From Cereibacter_A azotoformans (GTDB lineage Bacteria > Pseudomonadota > Alphaproteobacteria > Rhodobacterales > Rhodobacteraceae), in assembly GCF_003050905.1 (NCBI RefSeq), contig NZ_QAOT01000014.1: a stretch of 64,000 nucleotides of DNA; one strand, 5' to 3'. Position 1 is the stretch's first letter; each line of letters opens with the position of its first letter. The notes under the pieces were generated by a model. It was not told the DNA's origin. It saw only the letters and a list, made by a program, of their open reading frames with translations, and made no database searches. Positions 1-7,588 of the stretch are shown in pieces. Both the position numbers and the translations under genes were made by a program.

Positions 1-2418
1 GAGACGGCGATTTCGGATCTGGAAGTCGAGCAGGTCGAGGTGAACGGCAGCATGTGGCGCCTGCGCTACCCGCTGGCCGATGGCGCGACCTACCGCCACC
101 CGGTCGCCTTCGACGAGGAGGGCCGCGCGACCGAGTGGGAGGAGCGCGACTATCTGACCGTCGCCACCACCCGCCCCGAGACGATGCTGGGCGACACCGG
201 CATCGCGGTGAACCCCGCCGACGAACGTTACGCCCACCTGATCGGCAAGGAGGTCATCCTGCCGCTGGTCGGCCGCCGCATCCCGATCGTGGCCGACGAT
301 TACGCCGATCCCTCCAAGGGCACCGGCGCGGTAAAGATCACGCCCGCGCACGACTTCAACGACTGGGGCGTGGGAAGCCGCACCGGGCTGCGCGCGATCA
401 ACGTGATGAGCGGCCGCGCGGCCATGTTCCTCGCCGAGAACGCCGACTTCCTCGAAGGCTGCACGCCGTCCGAGGAGGCGCTGGCGCTGGATGGCCTCGA
501 CCGTTACGAGGCGCGCAAGCGCATCGTGGCGCTGGCCGAGGAGCAGGGCTGGCTCGACGGCATCGACCAGGACAAGCACATGGTCCCGCACGGCGACCGC
601 TCGAAGGTCGCGATCGAGCCGATGCTGACCGACCAGTGGTTCGTGGACACGGCCAGGATCGTCCAGCCCGCCATCGACGCCGTGCGCGACGGCCGGACCG
701 AGATCCTGCCCGAGCGCGACGCCAAGACCTACTTCCACTGGCTCGAGAACATCGAGCCCTGGTGCATCTCGCGCCAGCTCTGGTGGGGCCACCAGATCCC
801 GGTCTGGTATGGCCTCGACATCTGGCCCGCCCGCTTCGACGACGACGGCGATGACACGCTCGACGAGGTCGAGATCTTCGAACTGCTGGAAGACGGCGCC
901 TTCAACCATGCCGAGCCCACGCATCATTGCGCCTTCGACTTCGACGCGGTGTCCGAGAAGTTCCTCGACGATCTCGCCTCGCTGCCGGCGCCGCTGAACC
1001 ATGCGCGCGTGGTCGAGGTCGCGAGCCGCGCCGAGGCCGTCGACCGGCTGGCGCAGGCGCTCGCCGACTACAACGTGAGCGAGGACCCGACGCATCTCGT
1101 CTATCCGGTCTGGCGCGACCCGGACGTGCTCGACACCTGGTTCTCCTCCGGCCTCTGGCCGATCGGCACGCTGGGCTGGCCCGAGGATACGGACGAACTC
1201 CGCCGCTATTTCCCGACCAACGTGCTGATCACCGGCTTTGACATCATCTTCTTCTGGGTCGCCCGGATGATGATGATGCAGCTTGCCGTGGTGAACGAGG
1301 TCCCCTTCAAGACCGTCTATGTCCACGCCCTCGTGCGGGACGAGAAGGGCAAGAAGATGTCGAAGTCGCTCGGCAACGTGCTTGACCCGCTGGAACTGAT
1401 CGACGAGTTCGGCGCCGATGCCGTGCGCTTTACCCTGACGGCGATGGCCGCCATGGGCCGCGACCTCAAGCTGTCCACCGCGCGCATCCAGGGCTACCGC
1501 AACTTCGGCACCAAGCTCTGGAACGCCTGCCGCTTCGCCGAGATGAACGGCGTGTGGGAGGGTCACGCAACCCAGGCCGCCCCGCCGCAGGCCACCGCCA
1601 CCGTGAACCGCTGGATCATCGGCGAAACGGGGCGCGTGCGCGAAGACGTGGACGCGGCACTGGCGGCCTATCGGTTCGACGTGGCGGCCAATGCGCTCTA
1701 TGCCTTCGTCTGGGGCAAGGTCTGCGACTGGTATGTCGAGTTTTCCAAGCCGCTCTTCGACACCGAGGCGGCCGCCGAGACACGCGCCACGATGGCCTGG
1801 GTGCTCGACCAGTGCATGATCCTGCTGCACCCGATCATGCCCTTCGTGACCGAGGAGCTGTGGGCCACCACCGGCAGCCGCTCGAAGATGCTGGTCCACA
1901 CCGACTGGCCGTCCTTCGGCGCCGAACTGGTCGATCCCGCGGCCGATCGCGAGATGAGCTGGGTGATCTCGCTCATCGAAGAGATCCGCTCGGCCCGGGC
2001 GCAGGTGCGCGTGCCGGCGGGGCTCAAGCTGCCGGTGCTGCAACTGGCGCTGGACGAGGCCGGACATGCGGCCCTGGCCCGCAACGAAGCCCTCATCCTG
2101 CGCCTTGCCCGCCTCGAGGGTTTCACCGAGACTGCGACGGCACCCAAAGGGGCACTGACCATTGCCGTCGAAGGCGGCAGCTTCGCCATTCCGCTCGAGG
2201 GCGTGATCGACATCGCCGCCGAACGCACCCGCCTCGCCAGGACGCTCGAAAAGCTCGAGAAGGATCTCGGCGGCCTGCGTGGGCGCCTCGGCAATCCCGC
2301 CTTCGTCGCCTCCGCGCCGGAAGAGGTGGTGGACGAGGCCCGCACCCGGCTTGAACAGGGCGAGGAAGAGGCGGCGAAACTGTCCGCGGCCCTCGCCCGC
2401 CTGTCCGAAATCGACTGA
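1..2418 (+). CDS. valS: Valine--tRNA ligase, 3' part (5' end outside window)
   Basis: The open frame runs from the first base, so the N-terminus with the HIGH motif lies upstream of the window; 805 codons remain. The enzyme charges tRNA-Val with valine in the cytoplasm. Visible parts in order are the editing (CP1) domain with TTRPETMLGDT and GTGAVKITPAHD, the KMSKS ATP-binding loop at 1354-1368, the class I anticodon-binding helical domain, and a C-terminal charged coiled coil (ERTRLARTLEKLEKDLGG) typical of ValRS. Order and motifs are intact and no frameshift is seen. The next gene is convergent and a palindromic repeat follows the stop. Confidence 0.97.
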   Translation, partial: ETAISDLEVEQVEVNGSMWRLRYPLADGATYRHPVAFDEEGRATEWEERDYLTVATTRPETMLGDTGIAVNPADERYAHLIGKEVILPLVGRRIPIVADDYADPSKGTGAVKITPAHDFNDWGVGSRTGLRAINVMSGRAAMFLAENADFLEGCTPSEEALALDGLDRYEARKRIVALAEEQGWLDGIDQDKHMVPHGDRSKVAIEPMLTDQWFVDTARIVQPAIDAVRDGRTEILPERDAKTYFHWLENIEPWCISRQLWWGHQIPVWYGLDIWPARFDDDGDDTLDEVEIFELLEDGAFNHAEPTHHCAFDFDAVSEKFLDDLASLPAPLNHARVVEVASRAEAVDRLAQALADYNVSEDPTHLVYPVWRDPDVLDTWFSSGLWPIGTLGWPEDTDELRRYFPTNVLITGFDIIFFWVARMMMMQLAVVNEVPFKTVYVHALVRDEKGKKMSKSLGNVLDPLELIDEFGADAVRFTLTAMAAMGRDLKLSTARIQGYRNFGTKLWNACRFAEMNGVWEGHATQAAPPQATATVNRWIIGETGRVREDVDAALAAYRFDVAANALYAFVWGKVCDWYVEFSKPLFDTEAAAETRATMAWVLDQCMILLHPIMPFVTEELWATTGSRSKMLVHTDWPSFGAELVDPAADREMSWVISLIEEIRSARAQVRVPAGLKLPVLQLALDEAGHAALARNEALILRLARLEGFTETATAPKGALTIAVEGGSFAIPLEGVIDIAAERTRLARTLEKLEKDLGGLRGRLGNPAFVASAPEEVVDEARTRLEQGEEEAAKLSAALARLSEID

Positions 2419-2475
2419 CCGTTGGCGCCTCCGGGCGCCACCCTCTACGGCAGGAACGGCCCGCGCCGCCCCTGC

Positions 2476-2550
2476 TTTCGCTCTGGAAGAAATATCCTCG
2501 GGGGGAGGCCGCGGCATGCCGCGGCCCGGGGGGCAGACAGCCCCCCGCCG
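2476..2550. repeat. Dispersed palindromic repeat, copy 1 (intergenic)
   Basis: A GC-rich inverted repeat lies between the convergent ends of valS and the next gene. Its signature is CTCTGGAAGAAATATCCTCG, then a G-run, a GC palindrome and GGGGGGCAGACAGCCCCCC. Its reverse complement aligns almost end to end with the copy inside the photolyase gene at 11097-11167; a degenerate copy is at 14040-14095. The position between two stop codons suggests it also acts as a bidirectional terminator (inference). Confidence 0.8.
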
Positions 2551-2557
2551 CCGGACC

Positions 2558-3154
2558 TCAGCTCCGCACCTGGCAGTAGGGCTGCGAGCGCGTCCATGCG
2601 GCCATCTCGGCCCGCTTCGAGGCGCTGCGGAACGGCGCCCAGTCGCGCCCAAGGCCCTTGCGGCCATTCCCCGCCACCATTCCGTCGCGTCCCACCTGCC
2701 TGGCCGCGATCCGCACCGCGCAGGACAGGTTCAGCGCCCCGTCCTTCAACTCGCCCGCGCTCTGGGCCCGGCAGCCGTAGGCGCGGGCGGTCTGGGGCGC
2801 GATCTGCGTCAGGCCGATCCAGCGCCCGCCCCCGCCCGAGGCCACGGGGTTCCAGGTGCTCTCATGCTTGGCCAGCGCCGAGAGGATGCCGGTCCAGAAG
2901 GCGCGACGCTCCTCGGGCGTGGCATCGGGATAGCCGGGGCACCAGGTTCCGATGTCCTGCGGCACGATGTCGGTCAGGAAGTCGTCGCGCTGTTCGACGG
3001 CGAGCAGCGTCCGCTCGGTCCAGATCTTCGCTTCGGGGCGGTGGTCCCACCGCATGGCGGGCAGGAAGTTCCGCGCTTCCGAAGTGGGCCGCGCTTCGCC
3101 ACAGGAAACCGGCAGGGCGAGCAGCAGACCGATCAGGACCATCCGGATCTTCAT
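2558..3154 (-). CDS. Lytic transglycosylase-like (SLT-fold) lipoprotein
   Basis: 198 residues. The N-terminus is a signal peptide ending in LPVSC with Cys18, a plausible lipobox, so a lipoprotein is likely. The C-terminal half holds a lysozyme-like SLT motif: LAKHESTWNPVASG with the probable catalytic Glu, then GLTQIAPQTARAYGC. Proteins of this kind cleave peptidoglycan glycan strands in the periplasm. It is transcribed convergently to valS and divergently from gatB. The domain is recognised by motif only, so the substrate and cellular role are inferred. Confidence 0.75.
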   Translation of the reverse strand: MKIRMVLIGLLLALPVSCGEARPTSEARNFLPAMRWDHRPEAKIWTERTLLAVEQRDDFLTDIVPQDIGTWCPGYPDATPEERRAFWTGILSALAKHESTWNPVASGGGGRWIGLTQIAPQTARAYGCRAQSAGELKDGALNLSCAVRIAARQVGRDGMVAGNGRKGLGRDWAPFRSASKRAEMAAWTRSQPYCQVRS

Positions 3155-3321
3155 CCGTCAACCTCAGAGTTGCACCGCCTCACGTTGCGGCCCGCGGTTT
3201 GTGCCCGGCACCAGCGGATTCGGGCAACCCAGCCCAATTGATGTCGGCGAGACTTCGCCACCCCCTCCCTTGCCCTCTGGCAGTTCCCCGCCTAGAAACG
3301 CCCAGCGACCGGAGGTGCCCC

Positions 3322-4833
3322 ATGCTCGACCTGACCTATGAGACCCCGAAGCCCAAGGTGATCGCCGGGGCCAAGCACGACTGGGAACTGGTGATCGGCA
3401 TGGAGATCCATGCCCAGGTCTCGTCGAACGCCAAGCTCTTCTCGGGCGCCTCGACCACCTTCGGGGCCGAGCCGAACTCGAACGTGTCCTTCGTCGATTG
3501 CGCGATGCCGGGGATGCTGCCGGTGATCAACGACTTCTGCGTGGCGCAGGCGGTGCGCACCGGCCTCGGCCTCAAGGCGCAGATCAACCTGGTCTCGGCC
3601 TTCGACCGCAAGAACTACTTCTACCCCGACCTGCCGCAGGGCTACCAGATCAGCCAGCTCTACCACCCGATCGTGGGCGAGGGCGAGGTGCTGGTCGAGA
3701 TGGGCCCGGGCGTCGCCCGCCTCGTGCGGATCGAGCGCATCCACCTCGAGCAGGACGCCGGCAAGTCGATCCACGACATGGACCCGAATCTCTCCTTCGT
3801 GGACTTCAACCGCACGGGCGTGGCCCTGATGGAGATCGTCAGCCGCCCCGACATCCGCGGCCCCGAAGAGGCGGCGGCCTATGTGGCGAAACTCCGCCAG
3901 ATCCTGCGCTACCTCGGCACCTGCGACGGCAACATGCAGAACGGCAACCTGCGGGCGGACGTGAACGTCTCGGTCTGCCGCCCCGGCGACTACGAGCGCT
4001 ATCAGGCGACGCAGGACTTCTCGCATCTGGGAACCCGCTGCGAGATCAAGAACATGAACTCGATGCGGTTCATCCAGCAGGCGATCGAGTATGAGGCGCG
4101 GCGCCAGATCGCCATTCTCGAGGACGGCGGCAAGGTGGTGCAGGAAACCCGCCTCTACGATCCCGACAAGGGCGAGACGCGCTCGATGCGCTCGAAGGAA
4201 GAGGCGCACGATTACCGCTATTTCCCCGACCCGGACCTCCTGCCGCTCGAGATCGAGCAGGCGTGGGTGGACGAGATCGCGACCTCGATGCCCGAGCTGC
4301 CGGACGCCAAGAAGGCCCGCTTCATGAGCGATTACGGCGTGACGGATTACGACGCCAACGTGCTGACCTCCGAACTGGAAGCGGCCGCCTTCTTCGAGGC
4401 GGTGGCGAAGGGGCGCGACGGCAAGCAGGCGGCGAACTGGGTCATCAACGAACTGTTCGGCCGGCTGAACAAGCAGGGCCTGACGATTGCCGAGGCGCCG
4501 GTGAGTGCCGCACAGCTCGGCGGCGTGCTGGACCTGATCGCCACGGGCGAAATCTCGGGCAAGATGGCCAAGGACCTGTTCGAGATCCTCTGGACCGAAG
4601 GCGGCGATCCGGCCGAGGTGGCGGCGGCCCGCGGCATGAAGCAGGTGACCGACACCGGCGCCATCGAAACCGCGGTGGACGAGATCATCGCGGCCAATCC
4701 CGCGCAGGTCGAGAAGGCCAAGGCCAACCCCAAGCTGGCGGGCTGGTTCGTCGGCCAGGTCATCAAGGCCACCGGCGGCAAGGCCAATCCCGCGGCCGTC
4801 AATCAGATCGTGGCGCAGAAGCTCGGCCTGTAA
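3322..4833 (+). CDS. gatB: Aspartyl/glutamyl-tRNA amidotransferase subunit B
   Basis: 503 residues from the ATG at 3322, which has GGAGG at 3311-3315; the open frame continues upstream but that extension is low-complexity and not GatB-like. GatB binds the misacylated tRNA and, within GatCAB, turns Glu-tRNA-Gln or Asp-tRNA-Asn into the amide form. Family landmarks are present: WELVIGMEIHAQ near residue 22, the YFYPDLPQGYQISQ block, the CEIKNMNSMRFIQQAIEYE block, and the C-terminal YqeY-like tail domain with ANPKLAGWFVGQVIKATGGK. Length is normal. gatA and gatC are not adjacent. Confidence 0.97.
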   Translation: MLDLTYETPKPKVIAGAKHDWELVIGMEIHAQVSSNAKLFSGASTTFGAEPNSNVSFVDCAMPGMLPVINDFCVAQAVRTGLGLKAQINLVSAFDRKNYFYPDLPQGYQISQLYHPIVGEGEVLVEMGPGVARLVRIERIHLEQDAGKSIHDMDPNLSFVDFNRTGVALMEIVSRPDIRGPEEAAAYVAKLRQILRYLGTCDGNMQNGNLRADVNVSVCRPGDYERYQATQDFSHLGTRCEIKNMNSMRFIQQAIEYEARRQIAILEDGGKVVQETRLYDPDKGETRSMRSKEEAHDYRYFPDPDLLPLEIEQAWVDEIATSMPELPDAKKARFMSDYGVTDYDANVLTSELEAAAFFEAVAKGRDGKQAANWVINELFGRLNKQGLTIAEAPVSAAQLGGVLDLIATGEISGKMAKDLFEILWTEGGDPAEVAAARGMKQVTDTGAIETAVDEIIAANPAQVEKAKANPKLAGWFVGQVIKATGGKANPAAVNQIVAQKLGL

Positions 4834-4971
4834 GGGATTCGGCGGGGCGACGCGGGTTGACCGAGGCGGATCGGCTGTTCCCCGCGCGGCAGGGTGGCCC
4901 CGCCTGCCCTGCCTCTTGGCGCTCGCCGGATCCGCCCTAGATTCTCGCCCCAGCAAGCGAGATTCCAGATC

Positions 4972-5400
4972 ATGCCCCGATTCGAATACAAGGTCGTCCC
5001 CGCGCCGCGCAAAGGCGAGAAGGTGAAGGGGGCCAGGACGCCCACCGACCGCTTTGCCCATGCGCTCACGCAGATGATGAACGAGCTTGGCCGCGACGGC
5101 TGGGACTATCTGCGCGCCGAGACGCTCCCCTGCGAGGAACGGGTCGGCTTCACGGGCAAGACGACCACCTACCAGAACCTGCTCATCTTCCGCCGGGTGG
5201 TCGAGGAGGCCCAGACAACGGACCGGCTTCCGGCGGACCTGCCGGCCTTCTTCCGCCCCGAAGGAACGCCGGCCCCGTCCGCGCTCGCCTCGAGCCTCCG
5301 GCCCGGCGCGGACGAGGGCCAGCGAGGGCTGACCGCTCAGGCCCCGGAGGGACATGCGCCTTCGCTTGGCCCGGCACGCGGCGGGCTGGCGGCCGAATAG
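4972..5400 (+). CDS. DUF4177 domain protein
   Basis: 142 residues from the ATG at 4972. The N-terminal half has the short DUF4177-like pattern: FEYKVVPAPRKGEKVKGA, then LTQMMNELGRDGWDYLRAETLPCEER and the strand NLLIFRR. The remainder is a low-complexity Pro/Ala-rich tail. Family members are small soluble proteins of unknown function. It lies downstream of gatB and convergent with the aminotransferase. No catalytic residues are evident and no function is assigned. Confidence 0.75.
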   Translation: MPRFEYKVVPAPRKGEKVKGARTPTDRFAHALTQMMNELGRDGWDYLRAETLPCEERVGFTGKTTTYQNLLIFRRVVEEAQTTDRLPADLPAFFRPEGTPAPSALASSLRPGADEGQRGLTAQAPEGHAPSLGPARGGLAAE

Positions 5401-5413
5401 GCGCCCGGCGTCC

Positions 5414-6517
5414 TCATCCTGCCGCGCTGAGCGCTTCCGGCAGGGCCTCGGCCAGGGCGGCCAGATCCTCGGGCTGGCCGCAACTCACGCGGATGCAGCG
5501 GTCGTGGGGTGCCACGAAGGGCATCCGCACGAAGATGTCCCGATCCGCCAATGCGCGGAGAATGGCACGCGCGTGGGCTCCGTCCCGTCCGCAATCGATC
5601 GTGACGAAGTTCGTGGCCGAGGGCAGCGGCGCCAGCCCGCAGGACCGTGCGATCCGGCCGATCTCGTCGCGTGAGAGGGCTACCTGCGTCCTCACCTGCA
5701 CCAGCCAGTCCTGATCGGTGATGGCGGCCAGCGCACCGGCCTGGGCGATCCGCCCAACACCGAAATGGTTGCGCACCTTGTCGAAGGCGGCGATCAGGCT
5801 GCGCGCGCCGATCGCATAGCCCACCCGCAGGCCCGCCAGCCCATATCCTTTCGAGAAGGTGCGGAACCGGATGACCCGCGGATCCTCGGGGTCGATGTCC
5901 GGGGCCGTCCCGTCGGGCGCAAGCTCCACATAGGCTTCGTCGAGCGCAAGGAGCGTCCCCTCGGGCAGGTTGTCGATCATCGCGCGGATGGCGGCGGCGG
6001 GATGGTGCGAGCCCATCGGATTGTCCGGGTTCGCAAGGTAGAGGATCTTCGCCCCGACCTCACGGGCGCGGGCCACGAGAGCCTCGGGATCCTCGTGATC
6101 GCCGCGATAGGGAACCTTGTGCAGCCTCCCGCCAAAGCCCGTGACGTGGAAGGCGAAGGTCGGATAGGCCCCGTCAGAGGTCACCACCGCATCTCCGGGC
6201 GCCACGATCAGCCGGACCAGCAGGCCAAGGAGGCCGTCGATCCCCTCGCCCACCATCACCTGATCCGGCGCCACCCCATGATGCGCCGCGATCGCGCCCC
6301 GCAACTCATGCATCTCGGGGTCGCCATACATCCAGACCTCGGACGCGGCGAGCGTCATCGCCGCCACGGCCCGCGGGGACGGCCCGAAGAGGCTCTCGTT
6401 CGCGCCGAGCCGGGCGCGGAAGGGCCGGCCGCGCGCACGCTCCTGCGTTTCGGGGCCAACGAAGGGGACGGTGGAGGGCAGGCTCTCGACGAGCGGGGTG
6501 TAGCGCGGTGCGGTCAT
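5414..6517 (-). CDS. HisC-like PLP-dependent aminotransferase (histidinol-phosphate type)
   Basis: 367 residues, fold-type I aminotransferase. The Schiff-base lysine is Lys223 in FRTFSKGYGLAGLRVGYA; NPDNP at 163-167 and LDEAYVE near 192-198 bind PLP; the C-terminal RVSCG carries the carboxylate-binding Arg. The closest family is histidinol-phosphate aminotransferase (histidine synthesis), which also covers aromatic aminotransferases. No his genes are adjacent, so it may be a second paralogue acting on aromatic amino acids. It stands alone between convergent and same-strand neighbours. Confidence 0.85.
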   Translation of the reverse strand: MTAPRYTPLVESLPSTVPFVGPETQERARGRPFRARLGANESLFGPSPRAVAAMTLAASEVWMYGDPEMHELRGAIAAHHGVAPDQVMVGEGIDGLLGLLVRLIVAPGDAVVTSDGAYPTFAFHVTGFGGRLHKVPYRGDHEDPEALVARAREVGAKILYLANPDNPMGSHHPAAAIRAMIDNLPEGTLLALDEAYVELAPDGTAPDIDPEDPRVIRFRTFSKGYGLAGLRVGYAIGARSLIAAFDKVRNHFGVGRIAQAGALAAITDQDWLVQVRTQVALSRDEIGRIARSCGLAPLPSATNFVTIDCGRDGAHARAILRALADRDIFVRMPFVAPHDRCIRVSCGQPEDLAALAEALPEALSAAG

Positions 6518-6573
6518 GGCGCCGAGTTGAACGCCATCCCGCGCCGCCGCGCAAGGGGATGCCGCAGCGGTGC

Positions 6574-7449
6574 CTAGCCCCGTGCGTAGCGCAGGGCGCC
6601 GCGCAGGCTGGTCATCTGCAGGATGCTGACCGCGGGCGAATGCTGCCCGCCCAGCGCCAGCGTCGCCTCGCGCAGCATCTCGATCCCGTCCTCGGACTTC
6701 GCCGGCAGACGCTCGGCGGGGATGGGGCGGCCCATGGTGATGCGGAACGGCTGGCGGTGCTTGTTCAGCACCTCATGGAACAGCGTGATGTCGCGCAGCG
6801 TCGGGTGGATCAGGTCAAAGAGGTAGAAGAGCGTCGAGTTGCGGGCCCGGATGTTCACCGGCACCACGGGCAGGTCGAACTTGCGCGCGATCATCGCGGC
6901 CGAGGCCATCCACGGCCGCTCCATCAGCTTGAGTCCGGTGCGCTTCGCCAGCCGCCCCGACGGAAAGATCACCCCGAGTCGCCCCGTCTCGATGGCGCGG
7001 CGGGTGTAATCCATCGTCTCGCGCGTCTTCTGGTGGCTGCGCTTTTCGGGACGCCATTCGACCGGGCAGATCATCTCCTCCATCTGCGGCAGCACGCGGA
7101 GGATGTCGCGGTTGGCGTAGAAGAAGAGGTCAGGCCGCAGGGGCGCCAGTGCGCGGTGCAGGATGATCCCGTCGGCAATCCCCGTGGGATGGTTGCAGAC
7201 CACCAGCGCCGGCCCGTTGCGCGGCAGGTTCTCGAGCCCGGACACCTCGACATCGCGCGCGATCATCGCGGCCACGCGGCGCATGATCTCGGGTGCGGGG
7301 TCGTCCTTCAACGTCTCGCCGATCTGGACGGTGCGATCGTAGCTCAGGACCCGCGTCAGCAGACGCCGGCACAAGTCATGGTGCGGGCGGCCGGAAAAGA
7401 GCCACGGCGCACGCTCCTCGATGAGCGGATCGATTCGGGACTGCATCAT
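6574..7449 (-). CDS. PlsC-like lysophospholipid acyltransferase family protein
   Basis: 291 residues from the ATG at 7449; the frame is open to 7536, so a longer form is possible. An AGGAGG sequence lies about 15 nt upstream of the chosen start. The acyltransferase signature is VVCNHPTGIADG: His and Asp are separated by five residues instead of the usual four. A second block, GVIFPSGRLAKRTGLKL, corresponds to the glycerophosphate-binding motif, and LPVVPVNIRARNS to a later strand. Family members transfer acyl chains to lysophospholipids or other lipids at the inner membrane; the exact substrate is unknown. Confidence 0.8.
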   Translation of the reverse strand: MMQSRIDPLIEERAPWLFSGRPHHDLCRRLLTRVLSYDRTVQIGETLKDDPAPEIMRRVAAMIARDVEVSGLENLPRNGPALVVCNHPTGIADGIILHRALAPLRPDLFFYANRDILRVLPQMEEMICPVEWRPEKRSHQKTRETMDYTRRAIETGRLGVIFPSGRLAKRTGLKLMERPWMASAAMIARKFDLPVVPVNIRARNSTLFYLFDLIHPTLRDITLFHEVLNKHRQPFRITMGRPIPAERLPAKSEDGIEMLREATLALGGQHSPAVSILQMTSLRGALRYARG

Positions 7450-7588
7450 GAGCGATACCAATGGCCTCCTGCTCTCGCATGACATGAGGCTGAGTCGTTC
7501 TGACCGGCAAGCGCCGGCCTTTGCGCGCCTTCGCACTCGGCAGTCATCCGCCGGTCAGAACGCCTGTTTCGGGCCAAGGTTCCCCTCC

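Noticed and set aside
3292..5355. 687-residue minus-strand frame opposite gatB
   Set aside because: Antisense shadow of gatB and the DUF4177 gene; composition is typical of GC-driven open frames and there is no motif.
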